Program-made: the position numbers and the translations under genes | Notes under the pieces: model-generated | Databases searched by the model: none | What the model was told of the DNA's origin: nothing | The model's input: only the letters and a program-made list of their open reading frames with translations | Shown here: in pieces, positions 8,102 through 16,595 of the stretch | Layout: every line of letters starts with the position of its first letter | Numbering within the stretch: the stretch's first letter is position 1 | Assembly: GCA_051873875.1 (NCBI GenBank) | Contig: JBJEFI010000156.1 | Location: forward strand, 1 to 26,570 | DNA from: JBJEFI01 sp051873875 | GTDB lineage: Bacteria; Bacillota; Bacilli; Bacillales; Bacillaceae_G | Reading direction: 5' to 3' | Length of the DNA: 26,570 bases

Positions 8102-10298
8102 GCCAAACCCAACACAAGTAGAAGAAAATAAAATTTATCGTGAAATGGGATTAAGTGATGAAGAATTTGGAATGGTAAAATCCATTCTTGGACGTACGCC
8201 TAATTATACAGAAACGGGTATTTTCTCTGTTATGTGGTCAGAGCATTGTAGTTATAAAAACTCAAAGCCAGTTCTTCGTAAATTCCCAACGACTGGGGAA
8301 CGTGTCTTACAAGGACCAGGTGAAGGTGCAGGAATTGTTGACATTGGGGATAACCAAGCCGTTGTATTCAAAATTGAAAGTCATAATCATCCATCTGCAA
8401 TTGAGCCATATCAAGGGGCTGCCACTGGGGTTGGCGGTATTATTCGTGACGTTTTCTCAATGGGGGCACGTCCAGTAGCTTTATTAAACTCGCTTCGATT
8501 TGGAGAGTTAAACAATCCACGAGTGAAATATTTATTTGAAGAAGTTGTTCATGGAATCGCTGGTTATGGAAACTGTATTGGTATTCCAACAGTAGGGGGC
8601 GAAGTACAATTTGACCCTTGTTATGAAGGAAATCCATTAGTAAATGCTATGTGTGTTGGATTAATTAATCATGAAGATATTAAAAAAGGGCAAGCACATG
8701 GTGTAGATAATACAGTCATGTATGTTGGGGCGAAAACAGGTCGTGACGGTATTCATGGTGCAACTTTTGCCTCTGAAGAATTATCCGATAGTTCCGATGA
8801 GAAACGTCCAGCCGTTCAAGTAGGGGATCCATTTATGGAAAAATTATTACTTGAAGCATGCTTAGAAGTTGTTCATTGTGATGCCTTAGTTGGTATCCAA
8901 GACATGGGCGCAGCTGGTTTAACTTCTTCATCAGCAGAGATGGCAAGTAAAGCGGGAATGGGAATTGAAATGATTTTGGATGATGTTCCACAACGTGAAA
9001 CAGGCATGACAGCGTATGAAATGATGTTATCAGAATCTCAAGAACGTATGTTATTAGTTGTGAAAAAAGGTCGTGAACAAGAAATTATCGACTTATTTCA
9101 TAAATATGATTTAGAGGCAGTAGCAATCGGAAAAGTAACAGATGATAAAATGTTACGTTTAATTCATAAGGGTGAAGTTGTTGCTGACATTCCAGTTGAT
9201 GCTTTGGCAGAGGATGCACCAGTATACAATAAACCATCGACAGAACCTGCATATTTTTCAGAGTTTCAAAAGATGGAACAAGATATTCCAGCAGTAGAAA
9301 ATGTAGAAGAAACATTATTAACGTTATTACAACAACCAACAATCGCAAGTAAAGAGTATGTATATGATCAATATGATTATATGGTTCGCACAAATACAGT
9401 TGTAGCGCCTGGTTCGGATGCAGCAGTTATTCGTATTCGTGGTACAAAAAAAGCATTAGCAATGACAACTGATTGTAACTCTCGTTATTTATATTTAGAC
9501 CCAGAAGTAGGCGGGAAAATTGCGGTGGCGGAAGCGGCTCGTAATGTTGTATGTTCAGGGGCAACACCATTGGCAATTACAGACTGCTTAAACTTTGGGA
9601 ATCCAGAAAAACCAGAAATTTTTTGGCAAATTGAAAAGGCAGCAGATGGTATGTCTGAAGCATGTCGTCAATTAAATGCGCCAGTTATTGGCGGGAACGT
9701 CTCCCTTTATAATGAAACAAACGGCGAAGCAGTATACCCAACACCGGTTATCGGTATGGTTGGATTAATTGAAGATACAGATTATATTACAACACAACAT
9801 TTTAAAGAAGCAGGCGATTTTATTTATGTCATTGGTGAAACGAAGGTTGAATTTGGTGGAAGTGAACTTCAAAAATTAACATACGGACGAATTTTCGGTA
9901 AGGCACCGCATATTGATTTAGAGGTAGAAGCAAAGCGTCAAAACCAATTATTACAAGCAATTCGTAGTGGCTTAGTGGCATCAGCTCATGATATTTCAGA
10001 AGGTGGCTTAGCAGTAGCGGTAGCAGAAAGTACATTTACAAATAATGTAGGTGCTGAAATTACAGTGGATGGAGAACTTGTAACAGCATTATTTAGTGAA
10101 ACACAATCACGTTTCCTTGTATCTGTAAAACCTGAACATGTAGAAGCATTTGAAAAAATGGTTGATGCAACATGTATAGGTAAAGTAATAAATGAACAAC
10201 GTTTCGTTGTAAAACATGAACAAAAAGAAGTAATCAATACATCTGTAGAAACAATGAGAAACGCTTGGAAAGGTGCGATCCCATGCTTGCTGAAATAA
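8085..10298 (+). CDS. purL: phosphoribosylformylglycinamidine synthase, synthetase subunit PurL
   Basis: PurL is the ATP-dependent synthetase subunit of FGAM synthase and works with PurQ and PurS. At 737 residues it is the short, Gram-positive form (B. subtilis about 742), without the fused glutaminase domain of E. coli PurL. Motifs include FSVMWSEHCSYKNSKP, ESHNHPSAIEPYQG, the glycine-rich GAATGVGGIIRD, IQDMGAAGLTSSSAEMA, and the second-half repeat ending in SAHDISEGGLAVAVAES. The ATG follows a TTGGAGGG site lying inside the end of purQ, and the stop lies 16 bases inside purF. Confidence 0.98.
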   Translation: MSLQLEPNPTQVEENKIYREMGLSDEEFGMVKSILGRTPNYTETGIFSVMWSEHCSYKNSKPVLRKFPTTGERVLQGPGEGAGIVDIGDNQAVVFKIESHNHPSAIEPYQGAATGVGGIIRDVFSMGARPVALLNSLRFGELNNPRVKYLFEEVVHGIAGYGNCIGIPTVGGEVQFDPCYEGNPLVNAMCVGLINHEDIKKGQAHGVDNTVMYVGAKTGRDGIHGATFASEELSDSSDEKRPAVQVGDPFMEKLLLEACLEVVHCDALVGIQDMGAAGLTSSSAEMASKAGMGIEMILDDVPQRETGMTAYEMMLSESQERMLLVVKKGREQEIIDLFHKYDLEAVAIGKVTDDKMLRLIHKGEVVADIPVDALAEDAPVYNKPSTEPAYFSEFQKMEQDIPAVENVEETLLTLLQQPTIASKEYVYDQYDYMVRTNTVVAPGSDAAVIRIRGTKKALAMTTDCNSRYLYLDPEVGGKIAVAEAARNVVCSGATPLAITDCLNFGNPEKPEIFWQIEKAADGMSEACRQLNAPVIGGNVSLYNETNGEAVYPTPVIGMVGLIEDTDYITTQHFKEAGDFIYVIGETKVEFGGSELQKLTYGRIFGKAPHIDLEVEAKRQNQLLQAIRSGLVASAHDISEGGLAVAVAESTFTNNVGAEITVDGELVTALFSETQSRFLVSVKPEHVEAFEKMVDATCIGKVINEQRFVVKHEQKEVINTSVETMRNAWKGAIPCLLK

Positions 10299-11695
10299 AA
10301 GGTTTAAATGAAGAGTGTGGTATTTTTGGAATATGGGGACATCGAGAAGCAGCACAACTTACTTATTATGGTTTACATAGTTTACAACATCGTGGTCAAG
10401 AAGGTGCAGGGATTGTTGTAAATAATGGAAAGCAATTAAGCGGATACAAAGGATTAGGTTTAATTACAGAAGTATTTAATAATGGTCAACTAGATAAATT
10501 AGTTGGTAAAGCGGCCATTGGTCACGTTCGTTATGCAACAGCTGGCGGTGGCGGTTATGAAAATGTTCAGCCATTACAATTTAATTCTTCAACAGGAAGC
10601 TTAGCTTTGGCGCATAACGGGAATTTAGTAAATGCCAATACATTAAAACGAGAATTAGAGCGACATGGAAGTATTTTTCAAACGACGTCTGATACAGAAG
10701 TAATGGCCCATTTAATTAAACAAAATGGTGTGATGCCACTTCGTGATCGAATTAAGGCAGCATTAAATATGGTAAAAGGTGCATATGCTTTCTTAATTAT
10801 GACAGAGGAAGAAATGTATGTAGCCCTTGATCCAAATGGCTTTCGTCCATTGGCATTAGGAAAGTTTGGCGATGCCTACGTTGTCGCTTCTGAAACATGT
10901 GCGTTTGATGTGGTTGGTGCCACATATGTACGTGATATCAAGCCCGGTGAATTATTAATTATTAGTGATCAAGGTATTGAAGTGGATGTATTTACAAAAA
11001 ATACAAATCATTCTATTTGTAGTATGGAATATATTTATTTTGCTCGACCAGATAGTAACATTGAAGGAATCAATGTACATGCTGCTCGTAAAAGTATGGG
11101 AAAAATACTTGCTAATGAAGCACATGTTGAAGCAGATGTTGTTACTGGTGTGCCAGATTCAAGTATTTCAGCTGCAATTGGTTATGCAGAAGAATCTGGT
11201 ATTCCATATGAACTTGGTTTAATTAAAAATCGTTATGTAGGACGTACTTTTATTCAACCTTCTCAATCCCTTCGTGAACAAGGGGTAAAAATGAAATTAT
11301 CGGCGGTCCGTGGAATTGTGGAAGGCAAGCGTGTTGTCATGGTAGATGATTCAATCGTGCGTGGAACAACGAGTCGTCGTATTGTTCAAATGTTAAGAGA
11401 CGCAGGGGCAATCGAAGTACATGTTCGCATTGCTGCCCCACCGATTATCAATCCATGCTTTTATGGCATTGATACGTCTACTCGTAAAGAGTTGATTGCA
11501 GCAAACAATACAGTTGAAGAAATTCGTCAATTAATTGGCGCAGACACGCTGTCATTCATTAGTGAAGAAGGATTAGTAAAAGCAATTGGTCGAAATCACC
11601 CAGGGGAGAGCTGTGGACAATGTTTGGCTTGTTTTAACGGTAAATATCCAACTGAAATTGATGAAGAACAAGAGTTAGAGCATGTAAGAATTTAG
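10283..11695 (+). CDS. purF: amidophosphoribosyltransferase
   Basis: PurF transfers glutamine-derived ammonia to PRPP, the first committed step of purine synthesis. The chosen ATG at 10283 gives 470 residues starting MLAEIKGLNEECGIFG. As in B. subtilis PurF, an 11-residue propeptide would be cleaved to expose the catalytic Cys12. A site GGAAAGG lies nine bases upstream. An N-terminal Ntn glutaminase domain precedes a phosphoribosyltransferase domain with the PRPP motif RVVMVDDSIVRGTT. Cysteines in SICSMEY, NPCFYG and SCGQCLAC match the ligands of the Bacillus-type 4Fe-4S cluster. It overlaps purL by 16 bases. Confidence 0.97.
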   Translation: MLAEIKGLNEECGIFGIWGHREAAQLTYYGLHSLQHRGQEGAGIVVNNGKQLSGYKGLGLITEVFNNGQLDKLVGKAAIGHVRYATAGGGGYENVQPLQFNSSTGSLALAHNGNLVNANTLKRELERHGSIFQTTSDTEVMAHLIKQNGVMPLRDRIKAALNMVKGAYAFLIMTEEEMYVALDPNGFRPLALGKFGDAYVVASETCAFDVVGATYVRDIKPGELLIISDQGIEVDVFTKNTNHSICSMEYIYFARPDSNIEGINVHAARKSMGKILANEAHVEADVVTGVPDSSISAAIGYAEESGIPYELGLIKNRYVGRTFIQPSQSLREQGVKMKLSAVRGIVEGKRVVMVDDSIVRGTTSRRIVQMLRDAGAIEVHVRIAAPPIINPCFYGIDTSTRKELIAANNTVEEIRQLIGADTLSFISEEGLVKAIGRNHPGESCGQCLACFNGKYPTEIDEEQELEHVRI

Positions 11696-11699
11696 AAGA

Positions 11700-11728
11700 A
11701 AAGGGGTAAGGGTTTCCTTTATCCCTTT
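11700..11728 (+). other. intra-operon hairpin between purF and purM
   Basis: A 13-bp stem with two G-U pairs (AAAGGGGTAAGGG, 11700-11712, with CCTTTATCCCTTT, 11716-11728) has a 3-nt loop and is followed by the weak U-tract CTTATTC. It resembles the purB-purC hairpin (GGGATAAGG type). It could be a partial terminator that lowers expression of purMNHD, or an mRNA-stability element. Confidence 0.65.
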
Positions 11729-11784
11729 CTTATTCTAATGAAGTATAAATATATTTTTAATAAAGGGTAAAGGAGCAGAAAAAC

Positions 11785-12810
11785 ATGGCAAGTGCATATA
11801 AACAAGCTGGTGTAGATATTGAAGCTGGTTATGAAGCAGTATCACGAATGAAAAAACATGTTGCAAAAACAATGCGGCCAGAAGTATTAGGAGGATTGGG
11901 TTCATTTGGGGGAATGTTTGATTTATCGAAATTCCAATTAGAAGAGCCAGTACTTGTATCTGGGACAGATGGGGTTGGAACAAAGTTAAAGCTAGCTTTT
12001 ATGTTAGATAAACATGATAGTATTGGCATTGATGCAGTTGCGATGTGCGTAAACGATGTAGTAGTACAAGGGGCGGAACCATTATTTTTCTTAGATTACA
12101 TCGCTTGCGGAAAAGCTGTTCCAGAAAAAATTGAGGCAATTGTAAAAGGTGTAGCAGAAGGTTGTCAACAAGCTGGTTGTGCTTTAATTGGTGGCGAGAC
12201 AGCAGAAATGCCAGGGATGTATAGTGATGAAGAATACGATATTGCTGGTTTTACAGTTGGAATTGCCGATAAAAAGAAATTAGTAACAGGCCGAAATATT
12301 AAAGCTGGCGATGTATTAATTGGCTTAGCTTCAAGTGGGATTCATAGTAATGGCTACTCCTTAGTAAGAAAAATTGTTTTTGAACAAGGGAAGCTAGATT
12401 TAAATCAAGCCTATGACAATATGAACGAAACATTAGGGGAAGCGTTATTAACGCCAACTCGTATTTATGTCAAATCCATTTTAGAAGTATTAAAGAAATT
12501 TGACATTAAAGGAATGGCTCATATTACAGGCGGCGGTTTTTATGAAAACGTACCACGTATGTTACCAGAAGGCATTGGCGCAGAATTACAGGAGGGTTCA
12601 TGGCCGATTCTACCAATCTTTGATTTATTACAAAAGCATGGTGCATTAGAACGCCAAGATATGTATAACATCTTCAATATGGGAATTGGCATGGTCATTA
12701 CCGTAGATGAATCAATTGCTAATGAAGTATGTGAGTTATTTACTAGCCTTGGTGAGAAAGCATATATTATTGGAAAAACAACTGCTGATGGAAGTGTGAT
12801 TGTCAAATGA
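11785..12810 (+). CDS. purM: phosphoribosylformylglycinamidine cyclo-ligase (AIR synthetase)
   Basis: PurM closes the imidazole ring, converting FGAM and ATP to AIR. The 341-residue protein begins like Bacillus PurM (YKQAGVDIEAGYEAV). It has the family motifs SGTDGVGTKLKLAF, DAVAMCVNDVV, LIGGETAEMPGMY and HITGGGFYENVPRM. The GTG upstream of the ATG is not needed because the ATG has its own site (AAAGGAG). The stop overlaps purN by four bases (ATGA). Confidence 0.98.
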   Translation: MASAYKQAGVDIEAGYEAVSRMKKHVAKTMRPEVLGGLGSFGGMFDLSKFQLEEPVLVSGTDGVGTKLKLAFMLDKHDSIGIDAVAMCVNDVVVQGAEPLFFLDYIACGKAVPEKIEAIVKGVAEGCQQAGCALIGGETAEMPGMYSDEEYDIAGFTVGIADKKKLVTGRNIKAGDVLIGLASSGIHSNGYSLVRKIVFEQGKLDLNQAYDNMNETLGEALLTPTRIYVKSILEVLKKFDIKGMAHITGGGFYENVPRMLPEGIGAELQEGSWPILPIFDLLQKHGALERQDMYNIFNMGIGMVITVDESIANEVCELFTSLGEKAYIIGKTTADGSVIVK

Positions 12811-13385
12811 AAAAAGTAGCGGTATTTGCTTCAGGGAACGGTTCTAATTTTCAAGCAATCATTGATGCAGTAGAGAAAAAACAATTACAAGCAGAAGTTG
12901 TGTATCTTGTCTGTGATAAAAAAGATGCCAAAGCAATCACTCGCGCAAAACAACATGGCATTCCAACTTTTGTTTTTTCGGCGAAGGATTATCCGGATAA
13001 GAAGGCTTTTGAAACAGAAATCGTATCGTTATTACGAAAGGCTGAAGTAGAATGGGTTGCCTTAGCTGGTTATATGCGTTTAATTGGTGAGACGTTGTTA
13101 GACGCTTATGAGGGGCGTATCGTTAATTTACATCCATCCTTATTACCAAGTTTTCCAGGTAAAGATGCGATTGGGCAAGCATTTGAAAAAGGTGTGAAAG
13201 TGACAGGGGCAACAATTCACTATGTGGATGCAGGAATGGATACAGGTCCGATTATTGCCCAAGCGGCAGTAGAAGTGAGCGATAATGACACACGAGAAAC
13301 ACTAGAAAAGAAGATTCATAGCATTGAGCATAAATTATATGTGGATACATTAAAAAAATTGTTACATAACGAAAAGGGGATTTAA
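12807..13385 (+). CDS. purN: phosphoribosylglycinamide formyltransferase
   Basis: PurN transfers a formyl group from 10-formyl-tetrahydrofolate to GAR, giving FGAR. In the 192-residue protein the catalytic residues align with the E. coli enzyme (N106, H108, D144): Asn107 and His109 in VNLHPSLLPSFPG, and Asp145 in HYVDAGMDTGPII. The N-terminal FASGNGSNFQAII binds the substrate phosphate. It overlaps purM by four bases and lies three bases before purH. Confidence 0.98.
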   Translation: MKKVAVFASGNGSNFQAIIDAVEKKQLQAEVVYLVCDKKDAKAITRAKQHGIPTFVFSAKDYPDKKAFETEIVSLLRKAEVEWVALAGYMRLIGETLLDAYEGRIVNLHPSLLPSFPGKDAIGQAFEKGVKVTGATIHYVDAGMDTGPIIAQAAVEVSDNDTRETLEKKIHSIEHKLYVDTLKKLLHNEKGI

Positions 13386-13388
13386 ACA

Positions 13389-14924
13389 ATGAAAAGACGT
13401 GCGTTAGTCAGTGTATCAAAAAAAGATGGATTAGTACCTTTTGTCAAAGGATTAATTGAAAATGGTGTAGAGGTTATTTCTACTGGTGGTACAAAGAAAT
13501 TATTAGAAGAAGCCGGATTAAACGTAATTGGTATTTCTGAAGTAACAGGTTTTCCAGAAATTATGGATGGTCGTGTAAAAACATTACATCCAAACATTCA
13601 TGGGGGCTTATTAGGTGTTCGTGATAATGAAAACCATCGTAAGCAAATGGAAGAATTAAATATTCAACCAATTGATTTCGTTGTTGTTAATTTATACCCG
13701 TTTAAAGAAACAGTAGCGAAGCCAAATGTAGCATTTATGGATGCTATTGAAAATATTGATATTGGTGGACCATCTATGTTACGTTCGGCGGCAAAAAATC
13801 ACGAGTATGTAACAGTCGTAGTGGATCCTGCTGATTATGATGTTGTTTTAGGAGAATTACAACAAGAAGGTAACGTAACGAAAGAAACAAAACGACGTTT
13901 AGCAGCAAAAGTATTCCGTCATACAGCAGCTTATGATGCCATGATTGGCGAATTTTTAACAAAGCAAATTGGCGAAGAAAATCCAGAAAGCTTAGCAATT
14001 ACTTTCGAGAAAAAACAAGATTTACGCTATGGTGAAAATCCACACCAAAAAGCAACATTTTATCGCGCACCTTTTGCTTCAACTTCATCAATTGCCTTTG
14101 CAGAACAGTTACATGGAAAAGAACTTTCTTATAACAACATTAATGATGCAGATGCAGCGTTAAGTATTGTGAAAGAATTTACAGAACCAGCCGTAGTTGT
14201 TGTGAAACATAGCAATCCATGTGGTGTTGGAACTGGTGAAAATGTATTTGAAGCATATAGCCGTGCCTATGAGGCAGACCCAACCTCTATCTTTGGTGGT
14301 ATTGTAGCATGTAATCGTGAAGTTGATTATGACACAGCTGTAAAAATGCATGAAATTTTCTTAGAAATTATTTTGGCGCCATCTTTTACAAAAGAAGCGT
14401 TAGAAGTATTACAAAATAAAAAGAACTTACGTTTATTAACAGTTGAATTAGCAGGTGAAGAGCAAGCACAACTGCGTTATACATCTGTTCACGGTGGTTT
14501 ATTAGTACAAGAGGAAGACGTATTTGGATTAAAAGACGCAACAATTTCGATTCCAACAAAACGTCAACCAACAGAACGAGAGTGGGAAGATTTAGAGCTT
14601 GGCTGGAAAGTGGTAAAGCATGTGAAGTCAAATGCAATTGTATTAGCGAAAGAGGGTATGACAATTGGTGTTGGCGCAGGCCAAATGAATCGAGTTGGCT
14701 CAGCAAACATTGCCATTCAGCAAGCAGGCGAAAAAGCAAAAGGTTCGGCTTTAGCATCTGATGCCTTCTTCCCAATGAATGATACAGTAGAAGCGGCGGC
14801 AAAAGCGGGTGTGACAGCCATTATTCAACCTGGTGGTTCTATTCGTGATGAAGAATCAATAAAAATGGCAGATGAATATGGAATTGCGATGGTATTTACA
14901 GGAGTACGTCATTTTAAACATTAA
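13389..14924 (+). CDS. purH: bifunctional AICAR transformylase / IMP cyclohydrolase
   Basis: PurH makes the last two steps: formylation of AICAR to FAICAR and ring closure to IMP. The 511-residue protein has an N-terminal MGS-like cyclohydrolase domain (about 1-200, with STGGTKKLL, FPEIMDGRVKTLHP and the HGG turn). A C-terminal transformylase domain follows, with Lys273-His274 in KHSNPCG, equivalent to the conserved catalytic pair of this family. A GAAAAGGGG site precedes the ATG. It is the last gene before the 75-bp gap and hairpin that separate it from purD. Confidence 0.98.
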   Translation: MKRRALVSVSKKDGLVPFVKGLIENGVEVISTGGTKKLLEEAGLNVIGISEVTGFPEIMDGRVKTLHPNIHGGLLGVRDNENHRKQMEELNIQPIDFVVVNLYPFKETVAKPNVAFMDAIENIDIGGPSMLRSAAKNHEYVTVVVDPADYDVVLGELQQEGNVTKETKRRLAAKVFRHTAAYDAMIGEFLTKQIGEENPESLAITFEKKQDLRYGENPHQKATFYRAPFASTSSIAFAEQLHGKELSYNNINDADAALSIVKEFTEPAVVVVKHSNPCGVGTGENVFEAYSRAYEADPTSIFGGIVACNREVDYDTAVKMHEIFLEIILAPSFTKEALEVLQNKKNLRLLTVELAGEEQAQLRYTSVHGGLLVQEEDVFGLKDATISIPTKRQPTEREWEDLELGWKVVKHVKSNAIVLAKEGMTIGVGAGQMNRVGSANIAIQQAGEKAKGSALASDAFFPMNDTVEAAAKAGVTAIIQPGGSIRDEESIKMADEYGIAMVFTGVRHFKH

Positions 14925-14931
14925 TAAAATA

Positions 14932-14959
14932 AACGCTACTTAATGGCTTAAGTAGCGTT
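14932..14959 (+). other. intra-operon hairpin between purH and purD
   Basis: A perfect 11-bp stem, AACGCTACTTA (14932-14942) with TAAGTAGCGTT (14949-14959), has a 6-nt loop. It is followed by GTTATCTTATCTATTTT rather than a clean T-run, so it is at most a leaky terminator ahead of purD. Confidence 0.65.
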
Positions 14960-14999
14960 GTTATCTTATCTATTTTAAAAGAAAGAAGTGTGAATCGGC

Positions 15000-16262
15000 A
15001 TGAACGTATTAGTAATCGGTCGTGGTGGGCGAGAACATGCATTGGCATGGAAATTTAAGCAATCCGATAAAGTAGACACTGTGTTTGTCGCACCTGGGAA
15101 TATTGGCATGACAAATGTAGCAACCCTTGTTGATATAGATGAAAATGATTTTGAACAGTTAATTGCCTTTGCAAAAGAAAAGAATGTAGAACTTACATTT
15201 GTTGGACCAGAAGTACCGTTAATGAATGGGATCGTTAATCGTTTTGAAGCAGAAGGATTACGTATTTTTGGTCCTTCACAGGAAGCGGCAATTATTGAAG
15301 GAAGTAAGTCTTTTGCCAAAGATTTAATGAAAAAATATCATATTCCAACGGCAGCTTATGAAATTTTTACTGACTATGAACAAGCAGTTGCGTATATTGA
15401 AAAAGTGGGAGCACCAATCGTTATTAAAGCAGATGGATTAGCGGCAGGTAAAGGTGTCGTAGTGGCTATGACAAAAGAAGAAGCATTAGAAGCGGTGAAA
15501 GATATGCTTTGTGATGCTAAATTTGGAGATGCCAGTACACAAGTTGTCATTGAAGAGTTTTTAGTTGGTGAAGAATTTTCTTTAATGGCGTTCGTAAATG
15601 GTAATATTGTTCAACCTATGGTCATTGCCCAAGATCACAAACGTGCCTATGATGGGGATAAAGGGCCAAATACTGGTGGAATGGGTGCCTATTCACCAGT
15701 ACCACAAATTTCAGATTCGATTGTTGAAGAGGCAATGAAAGCAATATTAGTTCCTGTTGCTGAGGCGATGATTACAGAAGAACGTTCGTTTACAGGTATT
15801 TTATATGCTGGATTAATTGCCACTGAAAAAGGTCCGAAAGTAATTGAGTTTAATGCACGTTTTGGTGATCCTGAAACAGAGGTAGTGTTACCAAGGCTTC
15901 AAAGTGATTTGGTCGATATTATTATTGGATTGTTAGCAAAAGAGCCAGTACCATTAGGTTGGTCTAATAATGCAGTAGTAGGTGTTGTCATGGCGGCAAA
16001 TGGATATCCAAATCATTATGAAAAAGGGGAAGTAATTGAAGGTTTATCCGATGTAAGTGAAGAAACACTTGTTTTCCATGCTGGGACTGCCCTAAAAAAT
16101 GAACAAGTAGTGACAAATGGTGGCCGTGTTCTTTTTGTCGCTTGTTCTGGAAGTGATTTAGTAGAGGCACAACAAAGTGTGTATAAGGAATTAAAACATA
16201 TCCATAGTGAAGATTTATTTTATCGAACAGATATTGGAAATAAGGCAATGAAATTCGTATAA
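15000..16262 (+). CDS. purD: phosphoribosylamine-glycine ligase (GAR synthetase)
   Basis: PurD joins phosphoribosylamine from PurF with glycine and ATP to form GAR. The 420-residue ATP-grasp protein begins with VLVIGRGGREHALAW. It shows KADGLAAGKGVVVA in the ATP-grasp core, the GGMGAYSPVP loop, and the metal-binding block EFNARFGDPETEVVLP. The ribosome-binding site is modest (AAAGAAAGAAG), and a hairpin separates the gene from purH, so expression may be set partly on its own. It is the final gene of the operon. Confidence 0.97.
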   Translation: MNVLVIGRGGREHALAWKFKQSDKVDTVFVAPGNIGMTNVATLVDIDENDFEQLIAFAKEKNVELTFVGPEVPLMNGIVNRFEAEGLRIFGPSQEAAIIEGSKSFAKDLMKKYHIPTAAYEIFTDYEQAVAYIEKVGAPIVIKADGLAAGKGVVVAMTKEEALEAVKDMLCDAKFGDASTQVVIEEFLVGEEFSLMAFVNGNIVQPMVIAQDHKRAYDGDKGPNTGGMGAYSPVPQISDSIVEEAMKAILVPVAEAMITEERSFTGILYAGLIATEKGPKVIEFNARFGDPETEVVLPRLQSDLVDIIIGLLAKEPVPLGWSNNAVVGVVMAANGYPNHYEKGEVIEGLSDVSEETLVFHAGTALKNEQVVTNGGRVLFVACSGSDLVEAQQSVYKELKHIHSEDLFYRTDIGNKAMKFV

Positions 16263-16382
16263 AAGCAAAAATTTCATTTATGATGGTTTTAATTGAAGAA
16301 ATGAAGATTATAATTGTTCGAATTATTTTGGAATTGTTCAAATTTTAGAATGAAAATTATAGTTTATTTATGTAATGAATGG

Positions 16383-16420
16383 AAAAAGACGCGAATTGCA
16401 ATAATTTTGTGTCTTTTTTT
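16383..16420 (+). terminator. terminator of the purine operon
   Basis: AAGACGCGAA pairs with TTTGTGTCTT (two G-U pairs), followed by a run of T and preceded by a run of A. It lies 120 bp after purD. The gap between them is very AT-rich and holds only a direct repeat AATTGTTC(G/A)AATT at 16312-16324 and 16332-16344, exactly 20 bp apart, of unknown meaning. Confidence 0.8.
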
Positions 16421-16434
16421 GTATCACAATCAAA

Positions 16435-16448
16435 TGTAAGCGCTATTT
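16435..16448 (+). promoter_or_regulatory. cre site 1 (CcpA operator)
   Basis: TGTAAGCGCTATTT matches the B. subtilis cre consensus TGWAARCGYTWNCW at 13 of 14 positions. It lies about 50 bp upstream of the PTS promoter -10 region, suggesting carbon catabolite control. Confidence 0.65.
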
Positions 16449-16484
16449 CTGTCACAGAAAAGACATAATTTTAGTGTGATTTAC

Positions 16485-16498
16485 TGAAAGCGTTATGA
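16485..16498 (+). promoter_or_regulatory. cre site 2 (CcpA operator) next to the -10 box
   Basis: TGAAAGCGTTATGA matches the cre consensus at 13 of 14 positions and ends one base before the TATACT -10 box. CcpA bound here would be expected to block RNA polymerase. Confidence 0.65.
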
Positions 16499-16504
16499 TA
16501 TACT
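16496..16504 (+). promoter_or_regulatory. extended -10 promoter of the PTS gene
   Basis: TGATATACT forms an extended -10 element (TG-N-TATACT) without a convincing -35 box. A start near 16511 would place both LacI-type operators just downstream of the start site. Confidence 0.55.
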
Positions 16505-16520
16505 CTTTTTGTAATCGAAA

Positions 16521-16553
16521 GTTAACCGGTTCACTAAAAAGTTAACCGGTTAA
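16521..16553 (+). promoter_or_regulatory. tandem LacI-type operators
   Basis: The 10-mer GTTAACCGGT occurs at 16521-16530 and again at 16541-16550, exactly 20 bp apart. The first holds the palindrome AACCGGTT; the second is the perfect 12-bp palindrome TTAACCGGTTAA (16542-16553). A central CG flanked by an AT-rich inverted repeat is the style of LacI/GalR operators. The likely binder is the LacI-family protein encoded at 18620-19825. Operator status is inferred. Confidence 0.75.
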
Positions 16554-16595
16554 AAATAGAAAAAGAAATGTATAGTTTGAAAGGAGAAAAATCAA

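Noticed and set aside
10265..10282. Earlier TTG start for purF
   Set aside because: The ATG at 10283 gives the exact Bacillus propeptide with Cys12, and the GGAAAGG site lies just upstream of it, overlapping the TTG itself.
14386..14802. Long minus-strand open frame opposite purH (and similar ones opposite other pur genes)
   Set aside because: Leucine-rich antisense frames arise from codon bias of the real gene; none has a ribosome-binding site or a recognisable domain.
16311..16323. PurR-box-like ATTGTTCGAATTA after purD
   Set aside because: It is a single imperfect box without a partner at the required spacing, and no purine gene follows.
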